Shown piece by piece: positions 35,936 through 44,720 of a stretch of 64,000 bases of DNA. The notes under the pieces are model-generated. The model saw only the letters and a program-made list of their open reading frames with translations, made no database searches and was not told where the DNA came from. The stretch lies in assembly GCA_046351135.1 (NCBI GenBank), contig JAXLZA010000003.1, positions 434,001 through 498,000 of the forward strand, read 5' to 3'. The position numbers and the translations under genes are program-made. This DNA is from UBA4427 sp046351135 (GTDB lineage Bacteria > Myxococcota_A > UBA9160 > UBA4427). Position 1 is the stretch's first letter, and the number at the start of each line of letters is the position of its first letter.

Positions 35936-38165
35936 CGCTCCCTCCCGAAGCGCTCGGTGTCTCCGAGCGCCGATCTGCGCGCGAGCCTGCCGACGGCGCC
36001 TCCGCGCGTTCGTCCGCGCTCTCCTCTCGGGCCTCCTCCGCGAAGGCCTCCCCGAGCCAGTCGCGGAGGATCGCCGCACGATCCGCATCGAGGGCGGGCG
36101 CGGTCCGGTGGATCTCGCCCGGTGTACGCCCGAAGTGCGGCACGACGCCGACGAGCGCGACCTCGCCGAGGGTCGGATCCTCCCGCCGCAGGATCGATCC
36201 GCGCGCGCGGACCTGCGGCGAGTCGACGAGGCGGTCGATGCTCAGGACGGGCGTCGTCGTCGCCCGATCGGGCTCGCTCTGCCAGCCGCTCGTCGAGACG
36301 AAGCAGCCCGGCTCGGCCTCGCGGACGGCGAAGGTCTCCCCCATCGCCGACGCCGAGTCGCTCGCCGCGGGGACGACGCCGGTCCGGTCGTGGAGCCGGA
36401 CCGGGACCTCGAGCAGCCGCAGGATCGTCTCGTAGAGCGCGACGTCGACGAACATCGCGCCCCGCGGACCGCGCCGGCTGCGATAGAGGGACGCGACCGC
36501 CCCGAGCGCCCCGAACGCCGCGCTGAACCCGTCGGCCACCGGGAAGCCCGTCGGCATCGGGACCCCGTCCGCATAGCCCGTGACCGAAGCGAGCCCGCCG
36601 AACGCCTCGGCGTTGCGCCCGAACGCACGGCGATCGCGATAGGGACCGTCCGGCCCGTAGCCGCTCACGAAGACGAGCACGATCGACGGGTTGACCCGCC
36701 GCAGGTCGTCGAAGCCGAGCCCGAGGCGCTCGAGCGTGCCCGGCACGAAGTTCGCGGTGACGACGTCGGCCTCGGCCACGAGCCGCAGGAAGAGCGCGCG
36801 GTCGTCGTCGCGCTTCAGATCGAGGGCGATCGAGCGCTTGTCGTGGGCGCTCGCCGTCCACCAGAGCGAGAGCCCCCCGTGGAGCGGAGCCTGGCGCCGG
36901 AAGTCGTCGCCCCCGTCGCGCTTCTCGACCTTGATCACGTCGGCCCCGAGGTCACCGAGCAGCGCCGCGCAGAGCGGCCCCGCGAGCACCTGCCCGAGAT
37001 CGATCACCCGCAGCCCGGCGAGCGGCCCCGGGCGGGACGCGGGGCCCGGTGCCCGGCGCGCTGGGCCAGGCGCGGGCGCTACAGGGGCGGCCGCGGGCGC
37101 GAAGCCGAAGCGCGGGACGGCGCGCGGCCGCGTCGCCCCGTCGACGCGCTCGAGCGAGCCGCGCGCGGCGACGTGGGGATCGGCGAAGAGGTCCGCGATC
37201 GTGAACACGACGCCGACCGGGACGCGGTTCGCCTCGCAGGCGGCGACGAGGGCGTCGCGCGTCTGGCGGGCGGCCCAGTCGGCGAGGGTCGGCTCGACGA
37301 TCGCGCGGTGGGCCACGCGGGCTTCGTTGGTCGCGAAGCGCGGGTCCTCGATCAGCTCCGGGCGGCCCATCGCGCGGTAGAGGCGATGGACGATGTCGTT
37401 GGTATTGCCCGTGAAGGTGACGAAGCCGCCGTCGACGCAGCGCCAGGTCGCGACGGGGACTTGATAGGCGCTCTGGTTGCCGGTGCGCTCGTTCCGGAAG
37501 CCCGTCTGCCGATGGAAGATCGGCAGGAACTCCATGAAACGCAGCACCGCCTCGTAGCCCGCGACGTCGACCGTCTGCCCGAGCGGCCCGCGCCCGCCGC
37601 CCGCATCGCGCTCGAGCACCGCCGCGACCGCCCCGATCGCGGCGAGCAGCGCCGTCGCCGAGGCGCCGATCGGGAAGCCCGAGTGGAGCGGTGGGCGGTG
37701 CGGATCACCCGAGGCGAAGACCTGGCCCCCGAACGCCTCGCCCGCCCGCCCATGACCCCGCTGCCCGGCGAGCGGACCGTCCGCGCCGAAGGGGCTCGTC
37801 AGCACGACGACGAGATGGGGATGCGCCGCCGCGATCACCGGCAGCTCGGGTAGCCAGGGCTCGGCGATCAGCACGTCGGCCGCTTCGAGGAGCGCCGCGC
37901 GCTCCGCGGGAGCCGGGGACGCGACGCGCTTGTTGCGGATCGTCGCGGCCCAGAGATCTTCGAGGGCGCGGGCGCGGTGGCGACCGGCGTCGGGCTCGAT
38001 CAGCGTGACCTCGGCGCCGAGATCGGCGAGCAGCGTCGACGCGGTGATCGCGTCCGGCGTCTCCGTCCAGTCGACGACGCGCAGACCGGCGAGCGGGCTC
38101 GCAGGGCTCGAGATCGGGCTCGTGCTCGCGCGTGTGGTCGGACTCGTGCTCGGGCTCGACGTCAA
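35928..38165 (-). CDS. Tandem family III (CaiB/BaiF) CoA-transferase
   Basis: This 745-residue protein carries two fused CoA-transferase domains. The N-terminal half starts PLAGLRVVDWTETPDAITASTLLADLGAEV; the C-terminal half starts GPLAGLRVIDLGQVLAGPLCAALLGDLGADVIKVEK. The catalytic Asp is present in the second half (GFPVADGFSAAFGA), but the aligned site of the first half has Ala (GFPIGASATALLAA). One half may be structural only. The TTG start overlaps the upstream stop (TTGA) and follows AGGAGAG. It lies in an operon with a NUDIX fusion and a MaoC dehydratase. Confidence 0.87.
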   Translation of the reverse strand: MTSSPSTSPTTRASTSPISSPASPLAGLRVVDWTETPDAITASTLLADLGAEVTLIEPDAGRHRARALEDLWAATIRNKRVASPAPAERAALLEAADVLIAEPWLPELPVIAAAHPHLVVVLTSPFGADGPLAGQRGHGRAGEAFGGQVFASGDPHRPPLHSGFPIGASATALLAAIGAVAAVLERDAGGGRGPLGQTVDVAGYEAVLRFMEFLPIFHRQTGFRNERTGNQSAYQVPVATWRCVDGGFVTFTGNTNDIVHRLYRAMGRPELIEDPRFATNEARVAHRAIVEPTLADWAARQTRDALVAACEANRVPVGVVFTIADLFADPHVAARGSLERVDGATRPRAVPRFGFAPAAAPVAPAPGPARRAPGPASRPGPLAGLRVIDLGQVLAGPLCAALLGDLGADVIKVEKRDGGDDFRRQAPLHGGLSLWWTASAHDKRSIALDLKRDDDRALFLRLVAEADVVTANFVPGTLERLGLGFDDLRRVNPSIVLVFVSGYGPDGPYRDRRAFGRNAEAFGGLASVTGYADGVPMPTGFPVADGFSAAFGALGAVASLYRSRRGPRGAMFVDVALYETILRLLEVPVRLHDRTGVVPAASDSASAMGETFAVREAEPGCFVSTSGWQSEPDRATTTPVLSIDRLVDSPQVRARGSILRREDPTLGEVALVGVVPHFGRTPGEIHRTAPALDADRAAILRDWLGEAFAEEAREESADERAEAPSAGSRADRRSETPSASGGSDG

Positions 38166-39622
38166 CGGGGCTCTCCTGTCGTCCGCGTCCGGGATCGCGC
38201 GCGCGGGCGGCCGGCGCGCGGGACGGCGGGAGGGAGTGTGCCCCAGGTCGGCGGTCGCGGGGCGCGGGGGGCGGCGAGGGAGAGGCCGCCGGTCCCCAGG
38301 ATGCCGCCCTCCCAGACCGGGTCGACCAGGAAGGAGGCGAGCGGGAGGCCGGCCTCGACGAGGCGCGCGAGCGCCGCCGCCTGGAAGAGCGCATCGAAGT
38401 CGTCCTCGCTCGCGCGGGCCGCAGCGAGGCCTTCGGGATCGAGCACGATCACCCGCGTCCAGGGCGCGGCGCCGAGCGCCTCGAGGGCGCGCCCCCGGAC
38501 GGCGGGATCGCGCTTCGCGAGAGCCCGGGGCCGGGCCGGGAGCGCGTCCGCCAGGGCCACCGCATAACACGCGCGCGGATACGACTCGGCGAGGACGAGC
38601 GTGCGCGCGCCCGGCAGCGCGGCGAGCTCGACCTCGAAGGGCCAGATCCGGAAGCGCTCCGGCCTCGCCCGCCGCGCCGCGAGGAGCGCGCGCCAGAGGG
38701 CGAGCGAGCCGCCGCCGACTGCGCCGGGAATTCCGCTGCGCGCGAAGACGGGCTTCGCGCCGATCGTCCGCTCGAGCTGGCGGAAGAAGACGGCGGGGCC
38801 GCCCGCGCGATCGAGGAAGCCCTCGAGCCCGCCCGGTCCGGCGGGAACCGCGAAGAAGGGCGCCTCGGGCGACCAGTCCTCGGGCACGCGCGCGGTCTTC
38901 TCGAGGGCCCCCGCCCGGTCGAGCGCCGCCAGCGCCGCGGGGAAGCCGCCGTCCGCGACGCGCAGGCCATGGGTTCGCGGGAGGCCGAGGACGGCGTCGA
39001 TCGCGACGAGCGCAGCCCCGCCGAAGGGCTCGGCGAGGGCCTCCGCGAAGTCGAGCACCGCCTCGAAGGACCACCCCTTCCCGGGCGGCGCCGCGCGGGC
39101 GATGCGCCAGCCGCCTTCGGTGCGCGGGAGGGCGGCGTAGACCGCGCGGCCGCGGGGCTGCCCCGCCCAGTCGACGCTCACGATCGGCGCCGGTCGCATG
39201 CGGGCGTCCGGCTCGAGCCCCCGCTCGAGCACGCGCCGCAGGCTCGAGAGGATCGGCCGATCGGCCTCGGGCCAGGCGAGCGCGTCGATCTCGTCGGGCC
39301 CGATCCAGCAGAGCGCCGCGTGCTCCCGCGGCACGGGCTCGCCCGCGACGCGCGTCGCGGCGTAGACGTCGAGGACGACCGCACGCGCGCCGGTGCGCGA
39401 CTCGCCGCGACCGAGCCAGGGGCCGACCTCGACCTCGATCGCGAGCTCTTCGCGCAGCTCGCGGACGAGCGCCTGCTGCGGCGTCTCCCGCGCCTCGACC
39501 TTTCCGCCCGGGAACTCCCAGAGCCCGGCGAGGGACATCGAAGGGCCCCGCTGCGCGACGAGGCAGCGTCCGGCCTCGAGGATCGCGGCGCCGACCACGT
39601 GGAGCGCGGTGAGTCCGCTCAT
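38162..39622 (-). CDS. NUDIX hydrolase fused to a DUF429-like nuclease domain
   Basis: This 486-residue fusion starts with a MutT-type NUDIX domain (residues 1-130): LWEFPGGKVEARETPQQALV then RELREELAI, the NUDIX box with Ala in place of the late Gly. From about residue 145 (IVSVDWAGQPRGRAVYAALP) a second domain runs to about residue 450. VSVDWAG and ALVAIDAVLGLP look like the acidic strands of DUF429, a predicted RNase H-fold nuclease. The combination hints at nucleotide or nucleic acid housekeeping. It is the second gene of the LLM-NUDIX-CoA-transferase-MaoC run, and its stop overlaps the next start. Confidence 0.75.
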   Translation of the reverse strand: MSGLTALHVVGAAILEAGRCLVAQRGPSMSLAGLWEFPGGKVEARETPQQALVRELREELAIEVEVGPWLGRGESRTGARAVVLDVYAATRVAGEPVPREHAALCWIGPDEIDALAWPEADRPILSSLRRVLERGLEPDARMRPAPIVSVDWAGQPRGRAVYAALPRTEGGWRIARAAPPGKGWSFEAVLDFAEALAEPFGGAALVAIDAVLGLPRTHGLRVADGGFPAALAALDRAGALEKTARVPEDWSPEAPFFAVPAGPGGLEGFLDRAGGPAVFFRQLERTIGAKPVFARSGIPGAVGGGSLALWRALLAARRARPERFRIWPFEVELAALPGARTLVLAESYPRACYAVALADALPARPRALAKRDPAVRGRALEALGAAPWTRVIVLDPEGLAAARASEDDFDALFQAAALARLVEAGLPLASFLVDPVWEGGILGTGGLSLAAPRAPRPPTWGTLPPAVPRAGRPRARSRTRTTGEPR

Positions 39623-39683
39623 CCGCGCCTCGCTGCGCCGGCGCGGTCGCGGTCGCCGCCGCGGGCCCGGCGCCGGGCCCCGT

Positions 39684-40898
39684 TCATGCGCCCGCCGCCA
39701 GCTCGGGGATCAAATGCTTGCCCGCGGCCCGGATGCTCAGCAGCACCTGCTCGTGCGGGAGATGCCCCATCTGCATCAGGCACATGACGCGGTCGACGCC
39801 GAGCGCCGAATAGCGCGCGAGCTTGCGCCGGCAGGTCTCGACGTCGCCGATGATGACCGAGTCGATCGGCAGCAGCGCGTCGTAGACCTCGACCGGATCG
39901 ACCTCCAGCCCGGCATGCAGTCGGTTCATCAGCCGGATCACCGGCATCGGATCCTCGAGATCGCCGCCCTCGTCGTCGCTGGGCGGCACGAAGCCGCTGT
40001 TCGAGTTCTTGTGCAGCGGCATGCTGCCGCGACAGGCCTCGAGCCAGTCGAGGCGCGGGATGCCGAAGACCTTCGCCTGGGCGTTCATGAACCAGAGCGC
40101 CGCCTCCCCCGCGCCGCTCGCGATCGTCTCGTCGACGGTCTCGCCGCAGTGGAAGAAGGATGCACAGGCGGCCTGCCGGTTCACGAAGTCGCCGACGGGC
40201 TGACAGTGCTCGAGGCCGCGTCGATAATGGCCGACGTACTCCCCGATCGTCTCGATCGGCGAGAACATGATCGTCGCGAGCACCCCGACCCCCTGGCGCC
40301 CCGCGTTCTCGAGCCCCTCCGGCGTCGCACCCGTCACCCAGAGCGGCGGATGCGGCTGCTGGAGCGGCTTCGGCACGACGTCGCGTTCCGGGATCCGGAG
40401 ATGCTTGCCGTCATAGCGGAACGGCCCTTCCCGCCACATCTGCGGAATGATCCGCAGCGCCTCGGCGACCTGCTCGCGCGTGACGTCCGGATCGACGCAG
40501 AAGGTCTCCCACTCGTAGGGCACCGAGCGGGCGATGCCGAGCTCGAGCCGCCCCCCGCTCACGTTGTCGAGGAACGCGGCGCGCTCGGCGACGCGCATCG
40601 GATGGTTGATGTCGAAGGGACCGAGCACGCCGGAGTGGCCGAGGCGGATGCGCTCGGTGTGCTGCGAGAGGACGGCGAGCATGAGGTCGGGGGCGGAGGA
40701 GTAGCTGAACTGCGGCGAGCCGTGGTGCTCGACGGCCCACCAGCAGCCGAAGCCCATCTCGTCGGCGAGGCGCGCCTGCTCGATCGCCTCGAGGAAGATG
40801 CGGCGCTCGACGCCGTGGGAACGGGGGGCGGGATGCTGCAGCTCGGCGAACATGTCGAGAATCATGAACTCGGACTCCGGATGACGGACGCCCGTCAT
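39684..40898 (-). CDS. LLM-class flavin-dependent oxidoreductase
   Basis: This 404-residue luciferase-like TIM-barrel enzyme uses FMNH2 or F420. Visible are EQARLADEMGFGCWWAVEHHG, the FMN-site loop, IRLGHSGVLGPFDINHPMRVAERAAFLDNVSGGRLELGIARS in adjacent blocks, PHPPLWVTGATPEGLENAGRQGVG and the C-terminal GVDRVMCLMQMGHLPHEQVL. This type oxidises alkyl or ketone substrates or acts as an alkane monooxygenase; the substrate is unknown. An internal ATG at 40865 is an alternative start. It leads the minus-strand operon. Confidence 0.92.
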   Translation of the reverse strand: MTGVRHPESEFMILDMFAELQHPAPRSHGVERRIFLEAIEQARLADEMGFGCWWAVEHHGSPQFSYSSAPDLMLAVLSQHTERIRLGHSGVLGPFDINHPMRVAERAAFLDNVSGGRLELGIARSVPYEWETFCVDPDVTREQVAEALRIIPQMWREGPFRYDGKHLRIPERDVVPKPLQQPHPPLWVTGATPEGLENAGRQGVGVLATIMFSPIETIGEYVGHYRRGLEHCQPVGDFVNRQAACASFFHCGETVDETIASGAGEAALWFMNAQAKVFGIPRLDWLEACRGSMPLHKNSNSGFVPPSDDEGGDLEDPMPVIRLMNRLHAGLEVDPVEVYDALLPIDSVIIGDVETCRRKLARYSALGVDRVMCLMQMGHLPHEQVLLSIRAAGKHLIPELAAGA

Positions 40899-40985
40899 CG
40901 GGACGCCGCCTCGACGGTAGATCGCACGGCTCGGGATGCCAGTCGGAAAATGCGGCGCGGGTCGCGCGCGAGGCGGGCTGCCTCG

Positions 40986-41339
40986 TCAGTAGACGTCGAC
41001 GGCGGTCGCGCGGACCTCGGTGCAGGTCTGCGACCAGAGGATGAAGTACATCGTCACGCGCTCGACCGTGATGTCGACGAGGGCATCCGCGCCTTCGACC
41101 TTCGCGAGCGCCTCGTCCATCGCGTCGTGGATGTAGTTGGGGCTCGTGACGGGGAGGAGGCCGAGCAGCCTGAAGCTGCAGTCGCTCGCCTTCACGGCGC
41201 CGAGGCGCGTGTAGCCGTCGGGCGGAAGCGGGATGTTCGAGGGCGCGATGCCGCCGGGCAGGCGTGTGCAGCCCGAGAGGAAGAGAAGGAGAAGGAGCAG
41301 GAGAGCCCCCGCCACCGATCGGAACGCGACCTTTCCCAT
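40986..41339 (-). CDS. Small lipoprotein of unknown function
   Basis: This 117-residue protein has a lipoprotein signal (VAGALLLLLLLFLSGCTR) and a short domain: KASDCSFRLLGLLPVTSPNYIHDAMDEAL and ALVDITVERVTMYFILWSQTCTEVRATAVDV in two blocks. This matches small lipoproteins of the TRL-like type that are abundant in some proteobacteria. Function is not known. An ATG five codons upstream (41354) is an alternative start. It is divergent from the nitroreductase gene. Confidence 0.75.
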   Translation of the reverse strand: MGKVAFRSVAGALLLLLLLFLSGCTRLPGGIAPSNIPLPPDGYTRLGAVKASDCSFRLLGLLPVTSPNYIHDAMDEALAKVEGADALVDITVERVTMYFILWSQTCTEVRATAVDVY

Positions 41340-41474
41340 CCACCCGCCCCCCATCGGCGCAGCGTACCACGCAGACGGCGCGACTCCGCGTGCTACCCAT
41401 TCCGCACACTCGGGCGTCGCCACGCTGCCCGTGTCCATCGTCACACCCACGGCCACGGCCGCGAGGATCCGCCC

Positions 41475-42119
41475 ATGCCGCCGACTCCGACCCCGACGCC
41501 CACCCAGCCGACGTCCGATCCCGGCTTCTTCGAGATCGTCCGCAGCCAGCGCGCCCACCGCGCGCTGCGGCCCGATCCGGTGCCCGAGGCGTGGATCGAG
41601 CAGATCCTCGAGGCCGGGACCCATGCGCCGAGCGCGAAGAACTGTCAGCCCTGGCGCTTCGTCGTCGTGCAGGACCGCGCGCTCATGAAGGAGATCGCCG
41701 ACGGCGCCCGCGCCGCGTGGCTCGCCTTCGCCCGGGACACGACCGAGGACCAGACGGAGCCGGGCTTCCTCGACGTCGACCGCTGGGCGATGGGCGGGCT
41801 CGCCGAGGCGCCGGTGCTCATCGTGCTCTGCGGCGACACGACGGTGCTCCCGCTCGAGCAGATGGGGTCGTCGATCTATCCGGCGGCCCAGAACATCCTG
41901 CTGGCGGCGGCGGCGCTCGGGCTCGGCTCGCTGATGAGCAGCCTGCCCCTCTACGCGCCCGACGGAAGCTTCGCGAAGACGCTCGGGCTGCCGGAACACG
42001 TCGTTCCGCTGGCCACGCTCCCGATCGGGTTTCCGGCGCGCAAGCTCGGGCGCCCGCGCCGGCGGCCGATCGCCGAGCTGACCTGCCGGGACCGCTGGGG
42101 AGTGGCCTGGCGGCGCTAG
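41475..42119 (+). CDS. Nitroreductase family protein
   Basis: This 214-residue flavoprotein of the nitroreductase fold binds FMN. IVRSQRAHRALRPDPVPEAW is the N-terminal phosphate-binding block, THAPSAKNCQPWRFVVVQD is the NQPW-type block, and QNILLAAAALGLGSLMSS with HVVPLATLPIGFPA completes it. The N-terminal Pro/Thr repeat (PPTPTPTPTQPT) is unusual and probably flexible. Family members reduce nitro groups, enones or flavins. The CLC gene follows 64 bp downstream on the same strand. Confidence 0.92.
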   Translation: MPPTPTPTPTQPTSDPGFFEIVRSQRAHRALRPDPVPEAWIEQILEAGTHAPSAKNCQPWRFVVVQDRALMKEIADGARAAWLAFARDTTEDQTEPGFLDVDRWAMGGLAEAPVLIVLCGDTTVLPLEQMGSSIYPAAQNILLAAAALGLGSLMSSLPLYAPDGSFAKTLGLPEHVVPLATLPIGFPARKLGRPRRRPIAELTCRDRWGVAWRR

Positions 42120-42183
42120 GCGTCCCGGGCTGCGGCCGAGCGCGGTGCCCCGCTCGCGATCCGAGGCGGGGTCGGAGACCGCG

Positions 42184-43494
42184 ATGGAAGACGGACCGAC
42201 GAACGGCGCCCCGGTCGACCTGGACGCGACGACGGGCGCGACGCTGCTCGCGTGGGCGACGGGCATCGGCGCGGTCGGTGGCCTCGTCGCCGTCGCCTAT
42301 CATTTCCTGCTCTTCGGAGCACTGCGCGGCATCTGGGACGGCCTGCTCGGGATCCGGCCCACGTCGCTCCCGATCGAGCCGACCTGGCAGCCCGCGATCC
42401 TCGGGGCGACGACCGTCGGCGGGCTCCTCGTCGGCCTCCTGACCCGCTGGCTCGGCTCGGCCGGCGAGATCGCCGCCGTCGTCGACAACATCCATCTCCG
42501 CCAAGGCCGGCTCGACGTCCGCCAGACGCCGTCGATGGTGGCCACCTCCCTCGTGAGCATCGCCGCCGGCGGCAGCGCCGGCCCCGAGGCCCCGCTCGTC
42601 CAGATCATCGGCTCCGGCTCGAGCTGGCTCGGCGATCGGCTCCGACTCGACGGCGGAAGCGTCCGGACCTTCACGTTCTGCGGCATGGGCGCCGCGCTCG
42701 GCGCGTTCTTCGGCGCGCCTCTCGGGGGCGCGCTCTTCGCCCTCGAGATCCCCCACCGGCGCGGGATCGAATACTACGAGGCCCTGCTCCCTGCGATCCT
42801 CTCGGCGATCGTCGGCTTCCTCGTGTTCCACGCGCTCGTGGGCTACGAGCCGATCCTGCTCCACTTCGAGGATCCGGGTCCGCTCGAGCTCGACACCGTC
42901 GCCTGGGGTCTCGTCGCAGGCGGGCTCGGCGCCGCGACGGCGACGGCGTTCGCCGCGGTCTTCGGTCTGGTCGGCCGCCTCGCGAAGCGCGCGGAGGGCG
43001 CACCCGTCCTGCTCGCGACCTTCGGTGGCCTGCTCCTCGGGCTGCTCGCCCAGCTCTCGCCGATGACGCTCTTCTGGGGGGAGTTCCAGATCGATCGCAT
43101 CCTCCACGCGCCGACGACGCTGCTGCGCGACCACTCCCTCGAGGCCGCCGTCGGCCTGCTCGGGCTGCTGGCCGGGGTCAAGCTGCTGGCGGTGAGCGTG
43201 ACGCTGCGGAGCGGCTTTCGCGGGGGCTTCATCTTCCCGCTGCTCTTCATCGGCGCGGCGATCGGGACGGCGGCGACCCTGTGCCTTCCGACGGCGCCGG
43301 CTTCGGCCTTCGTCCTCGGGACGATGGCCGCGACCAACGTCGGCATCACGAAGACGCCGATCAGCACGAGCGTGATCCTCGTGACCCTCTCCGGCCAGAG
43401 CTTGATGCCGGTGCTCATCACGGCGAGCCTCGTCAGCCTGCTGCTCACGAGCCGACTCAACCTGATCCACACCCAGCGCCGCCGCATGCCCTGA
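42184..43494 (+). CDS. CLC-family chloride channel or transporter
   Basis: This 436-residue membrane protein has about ten hydrophobic segments. The anion-selective loop reads AAGGSAGPEAPLVQIIG, where most CLCs have GSAGREGP; the gating Glu is kept while Arg and Gly are changed to Pro and Ala. FGAPLGGALFALE is the second conserved block, and SGFRGGFIFPLLFIGAAIG the late selectivity segment (GGxFxP-like). No cytoplasmic CBS domains are present. The ATG at 42184 has GGAG before it. Whether it is a channel or a proton antiporter cannot be decided. Confidence 0.9.
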   Translation: MEDGPTNGAPVDLDATTGATLLAWATGIGAVGGLVAVAYHFLLFGALRGIWDGLLGIRPTSLPIEPTWQPAILGATTVGGLLVGLLTRWLGSAGEIAAVVDNIHLRQGRLDVRQTPSMVATSLVSIAAGGSAGPEAPLVQIIGSGSSWLGDRLRLDGGSVRTFTFCGMGAALGAFFGAPLGGALFALEIPHRRGIEYYEALLPAILSAIVGFLVFHALVGYEPILLHFEDPGPLELDTVAWGLVAGGLGAATATAFAAVFGLVGRLAKRAEGAPVLLATFGGLLLGLLAQLSPMTLFWGEFQIDRILHAPTTLLRDHSLEAAVGLLGLLAGVKLLAVSVTLRSGFRGGFIFPLLFIGAAIGTAATLCLPTAPASAFVLGTMAATNVGITKTPISTSVILVTLSGQSLMPVLITASLVSLLLTSRLNLIHTQRRRMP

Positions 43495-43578
43495 TCGCGA
43501 CCGTCCCGCGCGCTCGCTCGTCGGGCCGCCCGCGTGCTACGACTCCGCGATCCCTTCCACGCCGACGAGGTGCCCCGC

Positions 43579-44439
43579 ATGATCCAGCCGAAGCCGACCG
43601 ACGTCCCCGCGATCCACGACTACAACAAGCTCCTCGACGGCCGCGTCGCCGTCGTGACGGGCGGCGGCTCGCGCGGGATCGGCGGGGCCATCGCGACGCT
43701 CTTCGCCGCGCACGGCGCCCTCGTCGAGATCGCCGACATCGACGCCGAGCGCGCGCGAGAGAGCGCCGACGCGATCGGGCAGGCCGGGGGCCAGGCACGC
43801 GCCCACGTCCTCGACGTGACGGCGCCCGACCAGGCTGCGCGCCTCGCGAAGCTCGTGCTCGACCATCACGGGCGCTGCGACGTGCTCGTCAACAACGTCG
43901 GCGACTATCGGCCGCTGGTTCCCTTCGCGAAGTCGGGGCCCGAGTCGTGGGAGGCGATGATCCGCATCAACCTGCTCCACTTCTATGCGGTGACCCAGGC
44001 GTTCCTCGGCTCGATGATCGCGCGGCGGCGCGGCTCGATCGTCAACGTCCACTCGGTCGAGGGCATGCGCGGCTATCCGTGCGAGCCGGTGTACGGCTCG
44101 CTCAAGGCCGCGAGCGCCCACTTCACGACCTGCCTCGCCGCCGAGCAGGGCCGCAACGGCATCCGCGTGAACGGCATCGGCCCGGACCTGACCCAGACGC
44201 CGCAGGTCGACTACATCAGCGGCTTCGAGGAGGCCTCCGATCTCTGGCCGTCCTGGGCCCCCGTCGGCCGCCTCGGCTGGCCCGAGGACCAGGCCCGCGT
44301 CGCGCTCTTCCTCGCCTCGGACATGTCCGCCTACGTGACGGGCCACAACATCCCCGTCGACGGCGGAACCCGCGCCGGCAGCGGCTGGATCTGGTCGCCG
44401 AAGGAGAACCGCTTCGTCAATCGGCCGCGCCACATCTGA
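43579..44439 (+). CDS. Short-chain dehydrogenase/reductase
   Basis: This 286-residue SDR has VAVVTGGGSRGIGGAIATLFAAHG, acidic VEIADIDAERA, VLVNNVGDYRPL, catalytic Ser in NVHSVEG and YGSLKAAS. The end (ASDMSAYVTGHNIPVDGGTRAGSGW) is classical. The C-terminal WSPKENRFVNRPRHI extends past the usual stop. The ATG at 43579 follows GAGG; earlier codons lack a site. It is the last of three same-strand genes after the nitroreductase and CLC genes; a shared pathway is not evident. Confidence 0.92.
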   Translation: MIQPKPTDVPAIHDYNKLLDGRVAVVTGGGSRGIGGAIATLFAAHGALVEIADIDAERARESADAIGQAGGQARAHVLDVTAPDQAARLAKLVLDHHGRCDVLVNNVGDYRPLVPFAKSGPESWEAMIRINLLHFYAVTQAFLGSMIARRRGSIVNVHSVEGMRGYPCEPVYGSLKAASAHFTTCLAAEQGRNGIRVNGIGPDLTQTPQVDYISGFEEASDLWPSWAPVGRLGWPEDQARVALFLASDMSAYVTGHNIPVDGGTRAGSGWIWSPKENRFVNRPRHI

Positions 44440-44720
44440 GCGGGAGGAATCGCGGCCACGCGGCTTCCCGCGGCGCCGACGCTTCCGATCACGCCGAGTC
44501 CCGAGCTCGGTGTTCCGATCTCCACGACGGCCGCCTCTGCGAGACGACCTCGCGAAGATTCCATCTCGGCCCCGACCCGCCCCTTCACGAACTCGCCAAG
44601 ATGGAGTCGCACCACCGGCGGGCTTCACGACTTGCGGCAACCGGCCCCGGATCGTCACTCCGCCGACATCGATTTCGCGGAAGATGCACGTCGTCTCGAC
44701 AACAAGGGAGGAGACGACAG

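Noticed and set aside
36108..37853. Long plus-strand frame of 581 codons over the CoA-transferase
   Set aside because: Composition is Arg/Asp-rich without motifs, while the minus strand has two clear CoA-transferase domains.
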